Positions 29,169 through 42,132 of a stretch of DNA of 64,000 bases are shown here, one piece after another. The position numbers and the translations under genes were made by a program. This DNA is from Thermoproteota archaeon (GTDB taxonomy: Archaea; Thermoproteota; Thermoprotei_A; Sulfolobales; Desulfurococcaceae), in NCBI GenBank assembly GCA_030550615.1, contig JAUQPA010000001.1, forward strand, positions 16,031-80,030, in the 5' to 3' direction. The notes beneath the pieces are model-generated. The model made no database searches, was not told the DNA's origin, and worked only from the letters and a program-made list of their open reading frames with translations. The number at the start of each line of letters is the position of its first letter. Position 1 is the first letter of the stretch.

Positions 29169-29219
<51 letters not shown>

Positions 29220-29227
29220 CTCCGCAA

Positions 29228-29537
29228 ATGGAGGTTGGCGGGGGTCTTATGATGCATAAGTTTGATCTAGGATGTGTTAGGTATTCGAAGTTTGATGTTA
29301 GAAGAGGAATAAAGATTCCTAATGGTAAGACCATATCTTTCTTCAATGAGTGCCTCATCTTACTTGGGTTCAAACCTAAGATGTACTCTTGGATAGAGAA
29401 TGGTAGACCTATTTACGCGTCTGTTTTAATGGGTGAATCTCAGGTTAAGGATTTAATCAACAGCATTAGTCTTCGAAATCCCTCGAAGTTAAAGCTTCTC
29501 TCGAGGTTTCTTTAAACCCCCGCCACCTCCAGCGGAA
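29228..29537 (+). other. Archaeal BHB-type intron in 16S rRNA
   Basis: CCGC-AAA-TGGAGG / CCTCCA-GCGG-AAT-GCGGG; cleavage after the second bulge nucleotide restores CCTCCGCAATGCGGGAAACC; inner helix TGGAGGTTGGCGGGGG/CCCCCGCCACCTCCA. Confidence 0.9.
29249..29515 (+). CDS. Intron-encoded small protein (possible truncated homing-endonuclease relative)
   Basis: 88-aa ORF wholly inside the intron loop: MMHKFDLGCVRYSKFDVRRGIKIPNGKTISFFNECLILLGFKPKMYSWIENGRPIYASVLMGESQVKDLINSISLRNPSKLKLLSRFL. Confidence 0.6.
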   Translation: MMHKFDLGCVRYSKFDVRRGIKIPNGKTISFFNECLILLGFKPKMYSWIENGRPIYASVLMGESQVKDLINSISLRNPSKLKLLSRFL

Positions 29538-29860
29538 TGCGGGAAACCGTGACGGGGTCACCCCGAGTGCCCCCGATAAGGGGGCTGTTCCCCGCTGTAA
29601 GGAGGCGGGGGTAGTAAGCGGGGGGCAAGTCCGGTGTCAGCCGCCGCGGTAATACCGGCCCCGCGAGTGGTCGGGGTGTTTATTGGGCCTAAAGCGCCCG
29701 TAGCCGGCCCGGTAAGTCCCCCCTAAAATCCCCAGGCTCAACCTGGGGGTTGGGGGGGATACTGCCGGGCTAGGGGGCGGGAGAGGCCGAGGGTACTCCC
29801 GGGGTAGGGGCGAAATCCGTTAATCCCGGGAGGACCACCCGTGGCGAAGGCGCTCGGCTG

Positions 29861-29925
<65 letters not shown>

Positions 29926-30035
29926 CGGCTGTAAACGATGCGGGCTAGGTGTTGGGTGGGCTTAGAGCCCACCCAGTGCCGCAGGGAAGCCGTTAAGCCC
30001 GCCGCCTGGGGAGTACGGCCGCAAGGCTGAAACTC

Positions 30036-30070
<35 letters not shown>

Positions 30071-30159
30071 GCCTGCGGTTCAATTGGAGTCAACGCCGGG
30101 AATCTTACCGGGGGAGACAGCAGGATGACGGCCAGGTTAAAGGCCTTGCCCGACGCGCT

Positions 30160-30192
<33 letters not shown>

Positions 30193-30198
30193 CGTGAG

Positions 30199-30231
<33 letters not shown>

Positions 30232-30442
30232 CCACCCCCAGTTGCAACCTCGGCCTCCGGGCCGAGGGCACACTGGGGGGACTGCCGCCGTTTAAGGCGG
30301 AGGAAGGAGGGGGCCACGGCAGGTCAGCATGCCCCGAATCCCCCGGGCTACACGCGGGCTACAATGGCGGGGACAACGGGTGCCGACCCCGAAAGGGGGA
30401 GGCAATCCCTCAAACCCCGCCGCAGTTGGGATCGAGGGCTGC

Positions 30443-30479
<37 letters not shown>

Positions 30480-30489
30480 GCGTCAACAG

Positions 30490-30541
<52 letters not shown>

Positions 30542-30596
30542 AAGGGGAGGGGGAGTGAGGCCTGGCCCCTTGGGTCAGGTCGAACTCCCCCTCTCT

Positions 30597-30653
<57 letters not shown>

Positions 30654-30845
30654 ATGTTAAAAGGGTGCCCGGGGCTGGTAAGGCTAAGGGGTTGAATCCA
30701 CCTCTATATGCTTCTCGAACTCGATGCAACACGGAGGAATAGCCCTCCGTGTGTAGGCGTGAACCATTATGGTAATGAGCGCTACAGAGGGGCCTGTATT
30801 CAGGGTGTGAATCGAATCCACGGGATCGTATCCCCCGCTTCCGGG

Positions 30846-33965
<3,120 letters not shown>

Positions 33966-34073
33966 TGAGGCTGCTGATCCCGTGGATTCGTGCATAAACC
34001 TGGGTACGGGCCCCTCTGTAGCGCTTTACCTATTTTAAATTCCTCTTGCTTATCCTATTGATTGGTGTGATGT

Positions 34074-34913
34074 TTGAGGATTAAGGCGTATTTAGAGCTG
34101 ATTCGTTTACCTAATTCTATTTTAAGTGGAATCGGCGCTGTGTTCGCACTACTCGTTTACACGAGGTACTCCGTAGATCTTTACGCGTTAATAATTGCTT
34201 TTGCAACAGGTTTCCTGGTGACCGGGGCTTCGATGATTGTAAATGACGTGGTTGATTTAGAAGTGGACAGAGTTAATAAACCGTGGAAGCCCCTACCTCG
34301 AGGTGATGTTAGCGCTGGAGCATCACTGGTGCTGGCAGCATTATTTGTTTCCATAGCTCTTCTTGCCAATGTCTTATTAGGGTTGAAAACAGTCCTCGTG
34401 ACGTTAGCATATTCAACTATCGGGTTATCGTATAGCTTCCTCCGTGGCAAGTGGTGGAGTCACTTCCTGGTAGCAGCTTCGACAACGGGCCCGATATTAT
34501 ACGGGTACATGGCGTCTAATGCTCCACCGGGGGACTTCTACTTCACAGTCTTCTTCACAATAGTGGTATTCACCGTAACCCTTGGAAGAGAATTCCTCAA
34601 AGCAATACAAGACGTTGAGGGAGATGCAAAAATAGGGTATAGAACAATAGCAACAACACTCGGCGTAGATAAAGCCTCTAAAGTAATGCTCGCAACGGGG
34701 TTAACTGGTTCAACACTAGGAGTACTATCAACTCTCCTAGAGACAAGTGCACTATACAAAGCTTTAATAACAGCAGCAGCAGCAATGTACTCATACAGCA
34801 TAATTAACGCACATAAACATAGAGAAAACAAATTGAAACTAGAGAAACCAAGAAAAACAACGCTCATAGCAATGTTCACGGGAATACTAGCATTCTGGCT
34901 GAGCAAAACATAA
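34074..34913 (+). CDS. UbiA-family prenyltransferase (probable digeranylgeranylglyceryl phosphate synthase)
   Basis: NDVVDLEVDRVNKPWKPLPRG and KAIQDVEGDAKIGYRTIATTLG motifs. Confidence 0.85.
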   Translation: MRIKAYLELIRLPNSILSGIGAVFALLVYTRYSVDLYALIIAFATGFLVTGASMIVNDVVDLEVDRVNKPWKPLPRGDVSAGASLVLAALFVSIALLANVLLGLKTVLVTLAYSTIGLSYSFLRGKWWSHFLVAASTTGPILYGYMASNAPPGDFYFTVFFTIVVFTVTLGREFLKAIQDVEGDAKIGYRTIATTLGVDKASKVMLATGLTGSTLGVLSTLLETSALYKALITAAAAMYSYSIINAHKHRENKLKLEKPRKTTLIAMFTGILAFWLSKT

Positions 34914-34953
34914 ACAACTACGTAAAGCTACGCCAAATACAGCAAAAGGTGGT

Positions 34954-35985
34954 TTAAATAGAGGAAACAGTGATCCTATGAGCTTCAAAATCCTCGAATG
35001 TAGCTCCCAACCCCCCAATAGATATCCTTGAACCATCTTCCCCTTCGATAATCAACGTTGTTATCTCTCTTAACTTATCCCTCACAACATCTATCGGCTT
35101 ACCCTTAATCACATCCCGCTTCCTGCTTGAAACCCACACACCCTCTACTTCAATTAACACCTTGTACCCCCTCGCTTGAAGCTCGTTGATCATTTCAATC
35201 GCCCTTATTAAACTTCTAAAACTCCTTCTCTTAACATCTACTCCAAGTCGGTAGAGTAATCGATTAGATGTATCACGTAAATAAAAATAATAACCTGATA
35301 TAGGTGTCAGTATCTCCGGATCCTCTATGATATAAGCTAATGGATTCTCCTTAAACATACGTGGAATCAATACACCTTTATTTAAATCAGATAAAATAAT
35401 TATGGGACCATATGTAGGCTTATACCTAACTTCATCAAAGTAAACAAAATTTTCAATAATGTGTTCGTACTTATCATACAGTATAATACACGTTGAAATA
35501 TTCATGTCTTTAAGTAATTTAAATTTATCAACAAAGTTTTCAACAAGATTCGAATAAGTAGCTACAAGTAGCTCATCCCGCGTCTTATTAATAAAATCCT
35601 CAACAGTAGCCATGACACCATTCAAACCACTAACCATCCAGACGTAGCTTTGATCAGGCATCTTAATTGATTCCCTGGGAATATTCTTCAATAATTCCTC
35701 TACAACTTTACTTTTCTCCGCTATCTCTAGATCTATAAGTTTTCTTAAAGCCAGAGATGGGTCTACTAGAGAATACCTCACAGGCCTTGTTTTACTATAT
35801 TTCACCAACCCTTTGGAAACAAGTTTTTCCATGACATCGTAGAGTCTTGCCTGAGGTATTTTCGCTACTTTAATAATCTCCGTGGACGTTAGTGAACCAT
35901 GCTTTAATAATGCAATGTAAACTCTTGCTTCGTAATTCGTAAAACCCAGCAATGATAGTTTAGTGATAAGTTCTTCGTCACTCAT
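34954..35985 (-). CDS. TrmB-family transcriptional regulator
   Basis: N-terminal wHTH LLGFTNYEARVYIALLKHGSLTSTEIIKVAKIPQARLYDVMEKLVSKGLV; sugar-sensing C-terminal region; beside a sugar ABC locus. Confidence 0.85.
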   Translation of the reverse strand: MSDEELITKLSLLGFTNYEARVYIALLKHGSLTSTEIIKVAKIPQARLYDVMEKLVSKGLVKYSKTRPVRYSLVDPSLALRKLIDLEIAEKSKVVEELLKNIPRESIKMPDQSYVWMVSGLNGVMATVEDFINKTRDELLVATYSNLVENFVDKFKLLKDMNISTCIILYDKYEHIIENFVYFDEVRYKPTYGPIIILSDLNKGVLIPRMFKENPLAYIIEDPEILTPISGYYFYLRDTSNRLLYRLGVDVKRRSFRSLIRAIEMINELQARGYKVLIEVEGVWVSSRKRDVIKGKPIDVVRDKLREITTLIIEGEDGSRISIGGLGATFEDFEAHRITVSSI

Positions 35986-36067
35986 AGCATTCCCCTTAAG
36001 TAAACTCCATGTTAAAATTAGAAAACAAGGAAAAATAATAGTGTAAAATACACATGAATTCGGCTTA

Positions 36068-38158
36068 TCAACTAGAAGATAACCTGAGTTTACGTCCCTT
36101 GTACCGTAAGTTAACTCCAATTCTTAAGCCATTCATAGCCTTCGGATCTACTATTAACTCGTTTCCCCTCAGCCTTACTCCAAGAATACCAAATATTACT
36201 GCATACCAGATTCCTCCAGCAGTCGCTACGTGAAATCCTTCGTGAGTATTACCATAGATATTTTCAATATCTGTTTTAAGGGCATTAATAAATAATTTCA
36301 TAGCGCTAGGATCATTAATCATAAATCCAGCTGTAGCATAAATTGGTAAAGATAACGACGATTCATGCGTGGTGTACTTGGAGTAGTACTCGTAGTTTCT
36401 TTTTAAAGTCTCTGGGTCAACGCCTTCAACGATCTCTTTCAAAATAAGAGCTAAAACAACATCAGCTTGTTTAACTAGCTTAGTTTTACCAACATCTTCA
36501 AGGTCCTTAACGTCAACTCTCCTAATGCCTTCACTGTTTAAATCAGGGTCTGCAAGTTCGAAGTAACCCTCGAACTCCTCAATTACTTTTTCATGAACCC
36601 TCCCCTCGTAAATACCATTAGCTAATTTAAACCAATTTTCAACTTCATTCCACGTTATTCCGAGTTCAGTTAAAATTGGTTTAAATTCATCGTCTTTGGA
36701 GAATTCAACAACATATCTTGCAGCAGCCTCCAAACTATATTTAGCTAAATAGTTAGTATAGTAGCTGTTACTTACTCCAACGTGGTATTCATCTGGGCCA
36801 ATAACGTTTCTTATGACATACGATTTCTTATCTTGATCGTATTCAACTCTGCTAGCCCAAAACCTAGCTATTTCAACTAGCATTTTAAGTCCACATCTTT
36901 GCATAAACTCCCGGTCACCGGATACTTTGTAGTAGAAATCTAATGCGAACGCTATGTCGCCGGAAATATGGATCTCCTGCTCACCCGTCAGTATATCCAC
37001 GCACTCGCATTTGTTTAAATCAACAGGGTAATACCTAGGAGTAGACTCGTATCCATCATCAACACTCTCCCATGGAAACCTAGCGCCCTTAAAACCTGTT
37101 TCAGCAGCATATTTTACAGCAGAATTAAGTGTTCTACATCTGAAATTCAGAATCTTTCTAAGCCCCTCAGGATATACTAATCCAAGAAATGGAAGGAGAT
37201 ATACATCTGTATCCCAGAAAACGTGTCCGCGGTAACCTAGTCCATGTAAACCTCTTGCAGGAATCATTAAATCCTCGGCTTCATCATCTATTAATTGCAA
37301 TAGGTGAAACGTGTATAGCGATAACGCACCGGCAACATACTCGTCTCCCTCGACCACAAGCCCTATTTCTTCCCACAGCTTATTCCAAGATTCCTTATGT
37401 CTCTGTGAAAGCTCGGCCCAGTTGAAATTAACGAAGTTGATTTTCTCAGCAGTTTTCTCATCATTTATTCTCCTGAATAAGACGTATTTTTCAATGACGA
37501 AGTCTCTTCCCTCCACTATAAACCCGGCGCTATCCCTGGTAATGAAGTGTTTGAAGTCTTCAGCACCATGAGTGGCAATAAGCATAGATATCTCAACTAT
37601 TAAACCAGAATCCCTAGTTTCATATGTAATGCTGACCTTATTTCCTTGAAAATCAACGCTTTTCCTACGTAAGTGCTCAGTGTATGTGTATCCATATAGG
37701 AATGGATTCAAGGAGTTCTCAATAGGTAAAGTAATAGTGAGTATTTTGCTACTCGACACACTTATTCTCTGCATATACATGTTCTTGTGAACCCTGTGCA
37801 CAAGGCTTTCGCTGAAATATGAAGTATTGGGATGCCTTAGCTTAACATATGTAGTTAAAACACCATTGAACATATCAAGTGTTCGCTCAACATATTCTAT
37901 GCTCTCTTTCTGAGCATTATTTATATACACGTTATTAACAGCCGGCAGCGCTATTAATTCCCTACGCCAAATAGGGACGTTATTGTATAAACCAGCCATA
38001 AAAGCAACATTGTTTCTCGAACCAGTTAATTCAAGTAATCCCTTAACGCTTATTCTTCCATTTGCAAGAGTTAAGAGAGTACCATAGTGTCCTTCTTTAT
38101 CTTCATCGAATCCGCGAATAATCAACTTAAAGGGCTTTAATTCGACGTTTGTCTGCAT
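36068..38158 (-). CDS. GH65-family glycoside phosphorylase (trehalose/kojibiose/maltose phosphorylase-like)
   Basis: 696 aa; ARGLHGLGYRGHVFWDTD and RNVIGPDEYHVGVSNSYYTNYLA. Confidence 0.88.
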   Translation of the reverse strand: MQTNVELKPFKLIIRGFDEDKEGHYGTLLTLANGRISVKGLLELTGSRNNVAFMAGLYNNVPIWRRELIALPAVNNVYINNAQKESIEYVERTLDMFNGVLTTYVKLRHPNTSYFSESLVHRVHKNMYMQRISVSSSKILTITLPIENSLNPFLYGYTYTEHLRRKSVDFQGNKVSITYETRDSGLIVEISMLIATHGAEDFKHFITRDSAGFIVEGRDFVIEKYVLFRRINDEKTAEKINFVNFNWAELSQRHKESWNKLWEEIGLVVEGDEYVAGALSLYTFHLLQLIDDEAEDLMIPARGLHGLGYRGHVFWDTDVYLLPFLGLVYPEGLRKILNFRCRTLNSAVKYAAETGFKGARFPWESVDDGYESTPRYYPVDLNKCECVDILTGEQEIHISGDIAFALDFYYKVSGDREFMQRCGLKMLVEIARFWASRVEYDQDKKSYVIRNVIGPDEYHVGVSNSYYTNYLAKYSLEAAARYVVEFSKDDEFKPILTELGITWNEVENWFKLANGIYEGRVHEKVIEEFEGYFELADPDLNSEGIRRVDVKDLEDVGKTKLVKQADVVLALILKEIVEGVDPETLKRNYEYYSKYTTHESSLSLPIYATAGFMINDPSAMKLFINALKTDIENIYGNTHEGFHVATAGGIWYAVIFGILGVRLRGNELIVDPKAMNGLRIGVNLRYKGRKLRLSSS

Positions 38159-38817
38159 AGCCTCACGATCACCTCTGGCTCAAAATTCTTAAAAGAGTCA
38201 ACTACTAGTGAAGCACCATACTTTAACAAATCCCGGGCACGATAACCAATTGGAATAATGTCAAGTTCTAATGCCGCAGTTATCCCGGAGGGAGCATCAT
38301 CTACTGCCAGGTAGCAATCAGCTACTCCAACTCTCCTAACCCCGTTCTCGAAAACCCCTTTCTTAGTACTAGCTGAACCACTAACGTCAACATCAAAATA
38401 ATCAATAAGGCTTTTACTATTTACAGTAATAACCTTGCTTAACTCAGAAACATTCCTAGAGGCAGACGCTAAAACATGTATGAACTTTAACCTCTCCGAT
38501 AAGTATTTAGTTTTCTCAATAAAACCTAGTACATCGATGTTTATTGAATAAAGCCCCTGCATAATGAGTTCTTTGAATACTTTGTTTTTCTCTTCGGCAA
38601 ACCTTAATACGAACTGATTAGCATCTTCCTCGCGTAGACCTCGCAGTAGTCCATAATATTCTAATATAACTCGTGCCCCCTCTATTCTCGGTTTACCAGC
38701 TACATATTTATGATAAAATTCGCTTGTAAAATCCCTAATACCAAACTTTAATGCTGTTTTCCTCCAAGCCTCTTCATGCGGCGTGTTTACTACTACTCCA
38801 TCAAAATCCCATAGCAT
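38137..38817 (-). CDS. HAD hydrolase, beta-phosphoglucomutase-like
   Basis: MLWDFDGVVVNTPHEEAWRKTALKFGI, GKPRIEGARVILEYYGL, DDAPSGITAALE. The tracked start at 38865 would lie in the promoter; ATG at 38817 preferred. Confidence 0.82.
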   Translation of the reverse strand: MLWDFDGVVVNTPHEEAWRKTALKFGIRDFTSEFYHKYVAGKPRIEGARVILEYYGLLRGLREEDANQFVLRFAEEKNKVFKELIMQGLYSINIDVLGFIEKTKYLSERLKFIHVLASASRNVSELSKVITVNSKSLIDYFDVDVSGSASTKKGVFENGVRRVGVADCYLAVDDAPSGITAALELDIIPIGYRARDLLKYGASLVVDSFKNFEPEVIVRLCRQTSN

Positions 38818-38828
38818 CGCGATTATCA

Positions 38829-38848
38829 ATATACCACCCTCAAGTAGT
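38829..38848 (-). promoter_or_regulatory. Putative operator upstream of HAD-GH65 genes
   Basis: Reverse strand ACTACTTGAGGGTGGTATAT directly downstream of TATA (TTTATAATTA); 17/20 identical to 38955-38974. Confidence 0.65.
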
Positions 38849-38954
38849 ATAATTATAAAATTCATGGGATTAAAATACTTTGGTACAAATATATAGTTTT
38901 AAATACGGTAGGTGTGTATAAGAATAACTAAAAATTAACTGGAAAAGCTTATAA

Positions 38955-38974
38955 ACTACTTGCAGGTAGTATAT
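38955..38974 (+). promoter_or_regulatory. Putative operator upstream of ABC transporter genes
   Basis: ACTACTTGCAGGTAGTATAT containing ACTAC-N6-GTAGT, directly downstream of GCTTATAAAC. Confidence 0.68.
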
Positions 38975-38991
38975 TTCTGAAGGTGAATCCC

Positions 38992-40332
38992 ATGCCCTTG
39001 AACACAAGGATCATACTTGTTGTCGCAGTACTAACAATTATAGTTATTGGTCTACTAGCCTACACGTTATACACAACACAAAAACAAACACAACAACAGC
39101 AACAAATAGTGATAAGGTTCTCTGGGTGGGGTGCTGGAGAAACAGAAGTTAGAAACTATGAAAAAGCAATCGCGAGATTCACCGAAAAGTATCCTAATAT
39201 CATAGTTAAATACGAACCTATTTCCCAAATGTATCACGAGAACATATTATCATCTTTTCCAGCAGGTGCAGCCCCAGATGTTTTCTACGTTGATTCATCA
39301 TGGGCATCGATATTCATAGAACAAGGGGTTCTAAAACCCATTGATGACATAGAACAAAATATTACCTTACTGAAGGCTCAATACTACGAGTTCTTGCTGC
39401 AACCATTCATAGGATCCGATGGAAAACTATACGGTCTTCCAAAGGATTGGTCTATTCTATACTTAGCGTATAATAAACAATGTTTAGCACAAGCAGGACT
39501 AACAACTGTTCCAGGCGACTGGAGTGGTTTTCTCGCATCTCTTGAAATTGTAACTGACAAGACAGGGTTACCGGCTTTGGTGGATCACTACCACTGGAGG
39601 ACCTTTGTAACGATCGCATTATCCTATGGTGCCCCGTTCCCCGACTTCTCCTCTGAACAAAGTATTAAATCCTGGTTCAATAATGAAGCTGTTAAAAAAG
39701 CTCTCAGGGATTACATGGACCTTTACTTAAACGGATATGTTAGAAGAGTTGAAGCTGGTAAAGTACCTTACGTTGTTTTACCAAGAGATGTAGATTCAGG
39801 GTGGGGAGGTGAAGCTTTTGGCAAGCAAAAAGCATGCTTCACCTTGGAAGGAAGCTGGATGATACCTTTCATTAGAGACCAGTTTCCTAATTTCAAATTC
39901 GGTGAACAATGGGATATAGCAGTGTTGCCGCAAGGTCCAGCTGGAAGAATAACTCTAGCCTTCACTGTAATCCTCGGAATTAACAGTAGGTCGAGCCATG
40001 TAAACGAAGCCTATCAGTTCGCAAAATACATAGCTGGTAAAGAAGGACAAGAATTCCTTGTCGTTAAACTTGGACAAACATTACCTTCCGTAAAAGAATT
40101 GGCTAATCACACGGACTTATGGCCTGAGCACAGGAAAACACTAGAACAGTTAAGTAAATACGATGAAGTATACGTATGGCCCGTAATGAAGTCTAATAAA
40201 GCTGGCGTCATTATTTCAACAATCGATAACATACTTCAATCCTATGTTGCAAACATGAAAGAAACTAAAACCTATGACCTCAATAACCTCGTAAATGACT
40301 TGGTTAACGGCATAATAGCGGCCATTAAGTAA
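38992..40332 (+). CDS. ABC sugar transporter, extracellular solute-binding protein
   Basis: N-terminal TM/signal, Gln-rich linker, family 1 SBP features (VFYVDSSWASIFIEQGVLKPID). Confidence 0.88.
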   Translation: MPLNTRIILVVAVLTIIVIGLLAYTLYTTQKQTQQQQQIVIRFSGWGAGETEVRNYEKAIARFTEKYPNIIVKYEPISQMYHENILSSFPAGAAPDVFYVDSSWASIFIEQGVLKPIDDIEQNITLLKAQYYEFLLQPFIGSDGKLYGLPKDWSILYLAYNKQCLAQAGLTTVPGDWSGFLASLEIVTDKTGLPALVDHYHWRTFVTIALSYGAPFPDFSSEQSIKSWFNNEAVKKALRDYMDLYLNGYVRRVEAGKVPYVVLPRDVDSGWGGEAFGKQKACFTLEGSWMIPFIRDQFPNFKFGEQWDIAVLPQGPAGRITLAFTVILGINSRSSHVNEAYQFAKYIAGKEGQEFLVVKLGQTLPSVKELANHTDLWPEHRKTLEQLSKYDEVYVWPVMKSNKAGVIISTIDNILQSYVANMKETKTYDLNNLVNDLVNGIIAAIK

Positions 40333-40354
40333 TATTAACAAGGGGTGTATCCCC

Positions 40355-41308
40355 GTGAGAAATAGGAAGAATTTTTCTTTCTACTCCTTTTTCACTTGTA
40401 AAAAGAAATATGAATTCATAGAAGGAATGCTCCTCATTCTTCCAGCTATAACAGTTTTATTTATTTTTGGCTATTTTTCTTTCATATATGCTTTCTATCT
40501 AAGCTTTTTGAAATGGAATTATATAACTGATCCGGTTTTCGTAGGAATAGAGAATTACGTTAGAGCTATTGATGAACTTGTTAAAGGCATAAGTGGTGCA
40601 CCATGGTATGAAGTACCCTTTTTCATGGGAATAAGAAACACCTTAATTTATACTATAATAGTTGTACCAATTCAGACAATGCTCGCAATAGTTTTAGCAG
40701 CTATAGTTTCTTCTAGGATAAAGGGTTCATCGGTGTTCATGACTTCATATTTGCTGCCCGGCTTTACATGTAGCGTAATAATAGCGTTGATATTTATATA
40801 TTTCTTTGGTCAACGAGGATTCATAAACTATCTACTAAATCAAATCATGCCGGGATTCGGTTATCCTGATTGGCTCTACTCTAAAAACCTGGTTATACCG
40901 GCAATGGCTATTGTCGCTATTTGGGGGACATCGAGTAACTTAGCAATATTATTTATAGCTTCAATGCAAGCTGTTCCAAGAGATATAATAGAGCAAGCAA
41001 GGCTAGATGGCGCTGGCCCCATACGAAGATTCATACATGTGATACTTCCAATGATTAAGCCAACAATCGTATACGCTATCATTGTAGGAATGATTGGTGC
41101 ATTACAAATGTTTGATTTATCCTTCGTGATGGCGGGTCCACAAGGCGGGGTAGAATATTCAGGTATGACCGTTGTTTTAGATATATATAGAACAGCTTTT
41201 CTACAGTTGAATCCGGGTTACGCATCAGCTAAGGCAGTTTTATTCTTTGTGTTAATGTATATCCCCACTTTGATATTCCTACGTAAGCACGGAGGTGGAT
41301 TGAAGTGA
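40355..41308 (+). CDS. ABC sugar transporter permease (MalF-like)
   Basis: EQARLDGAGPIRRFIHVILPMIKPT EAA motif. Confidence 0.9.
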   Translation: MRNRKNFSFYSFFTCKKKYEFIEGMLLILPAITVLFIFGYFSFIYAFYLSFLKWNYITDPVFVGIENYVRAIDELVKGISGAPWYEVPFFMGIRNTLIYTIIVVPIQTMLAIVLAAIVSSRIKGSSVFMTSYLLPGFTCSVIIALIFIYFFGQRGFINYLLNQIMPGFGYPDWLYSKNLVIPAMAIVAIWGTSSNLAILFIASMQAVPRDIIEQARLDGAGPIRRFIHVILPMIKPTIVYAIIVGMIGALQMFDLSFVMAGPQGGVEYSGMTVVLDIYRTAFLQLNPGYASAKAVLFFVLMYIPTLIFLRKHGGGLK

Positions 41309-42132
41309 AAACACGAAGGTTCTATGCATTAATAACGTTTATGCTCGGAACGCTGTTTCTCCTTGTCTATACATTGCCTTTCATAAGATCTCTCATAGTG
41401 TCGTTTATGACGTGGGATCAAGCCTCCAAAATACCACCAGATTGGATTCCCAACCCCTTTACGCTTGAAAACTATATGAAATTATTCAGAATAGAGCTTT
41501 TGCCAAGATGGGTAATGAACACTGTGTTGTATGGTCTAGCTATTTCTCTGTCAAATGTTTTCCTAGGATTAATGGCTGGTTATTCATTTGCATTACTAAA
41601 ATACCCCGGTAGAGACATCTTTTTTAACGCAATATTGGCACTAATGATGCTTCCAATGTTTGTAACTATGGTTCCACTATACGTGATACTTGTTTACTTT
41701 AAGTTGATTGATAATTTAGTAGCATTACCAATTCTCGGGCTAGTGAGCGTTAACACTGTTTTCATGGCTAGGCAGTATTTTCTATCACTACCAAGAGAGT
41801 ATTTCGAGGCGGCTAAACTTGATGGTGCATCCCGTGTAAGGATATTCTTCGAGATAGCATTACCCATGGCTAAACCACTTATATTAGCTATAATCGTATA
41901 CCAATTCCTAGGAGCTTGGAACGCGTTCTTTCTCCCAGTTATTGTTTTGAAGAGCCCGGAAAACTATGTTTACGCTCAAGGATTAAACTATGCTTTCTCT
42001 AGGACATGGTACGTAGAGTATACGCCTATCATAGCAGGCACTATAATAGGTTCAATACCCACTCTCGTCTTCTTCGTATTGTTTAGGAGGCTTTTGATCG
42101 GTGGAATAGTTATAAGAAGTTATCGTAGGTGA
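41305..42132 (+). CDS. ABC sugar transporter permease (MalG-like)
   Basis: EAAKLDGASRVRIFFEIALPMAKP EAA motif. Confidence 0.9.
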   Translation: MKTRRFYALITFMLGTLFLLVYTLPFIRSLIVSFMTWDQASKIPPDWIPNPFTLENYMKLFRIELLPRWVMNTVLYGLAISLSNVFLGLMAGYSFALLKYPGRDIFFNAILALMMLPMFVTMVPLYVILVYFKLIDNLVALPILGLVSVNTVFMARQYFLSLPREYFEAAKLDGASRVRIFFEIALPMAKPLILAIIVYQFLGAWNAFFLPVIVLKSPENYVYAQGLNYAFSRTWYVEYTPIIAGTIIGSIPTLVFFVLFRRLLIGGIVIRSYRR

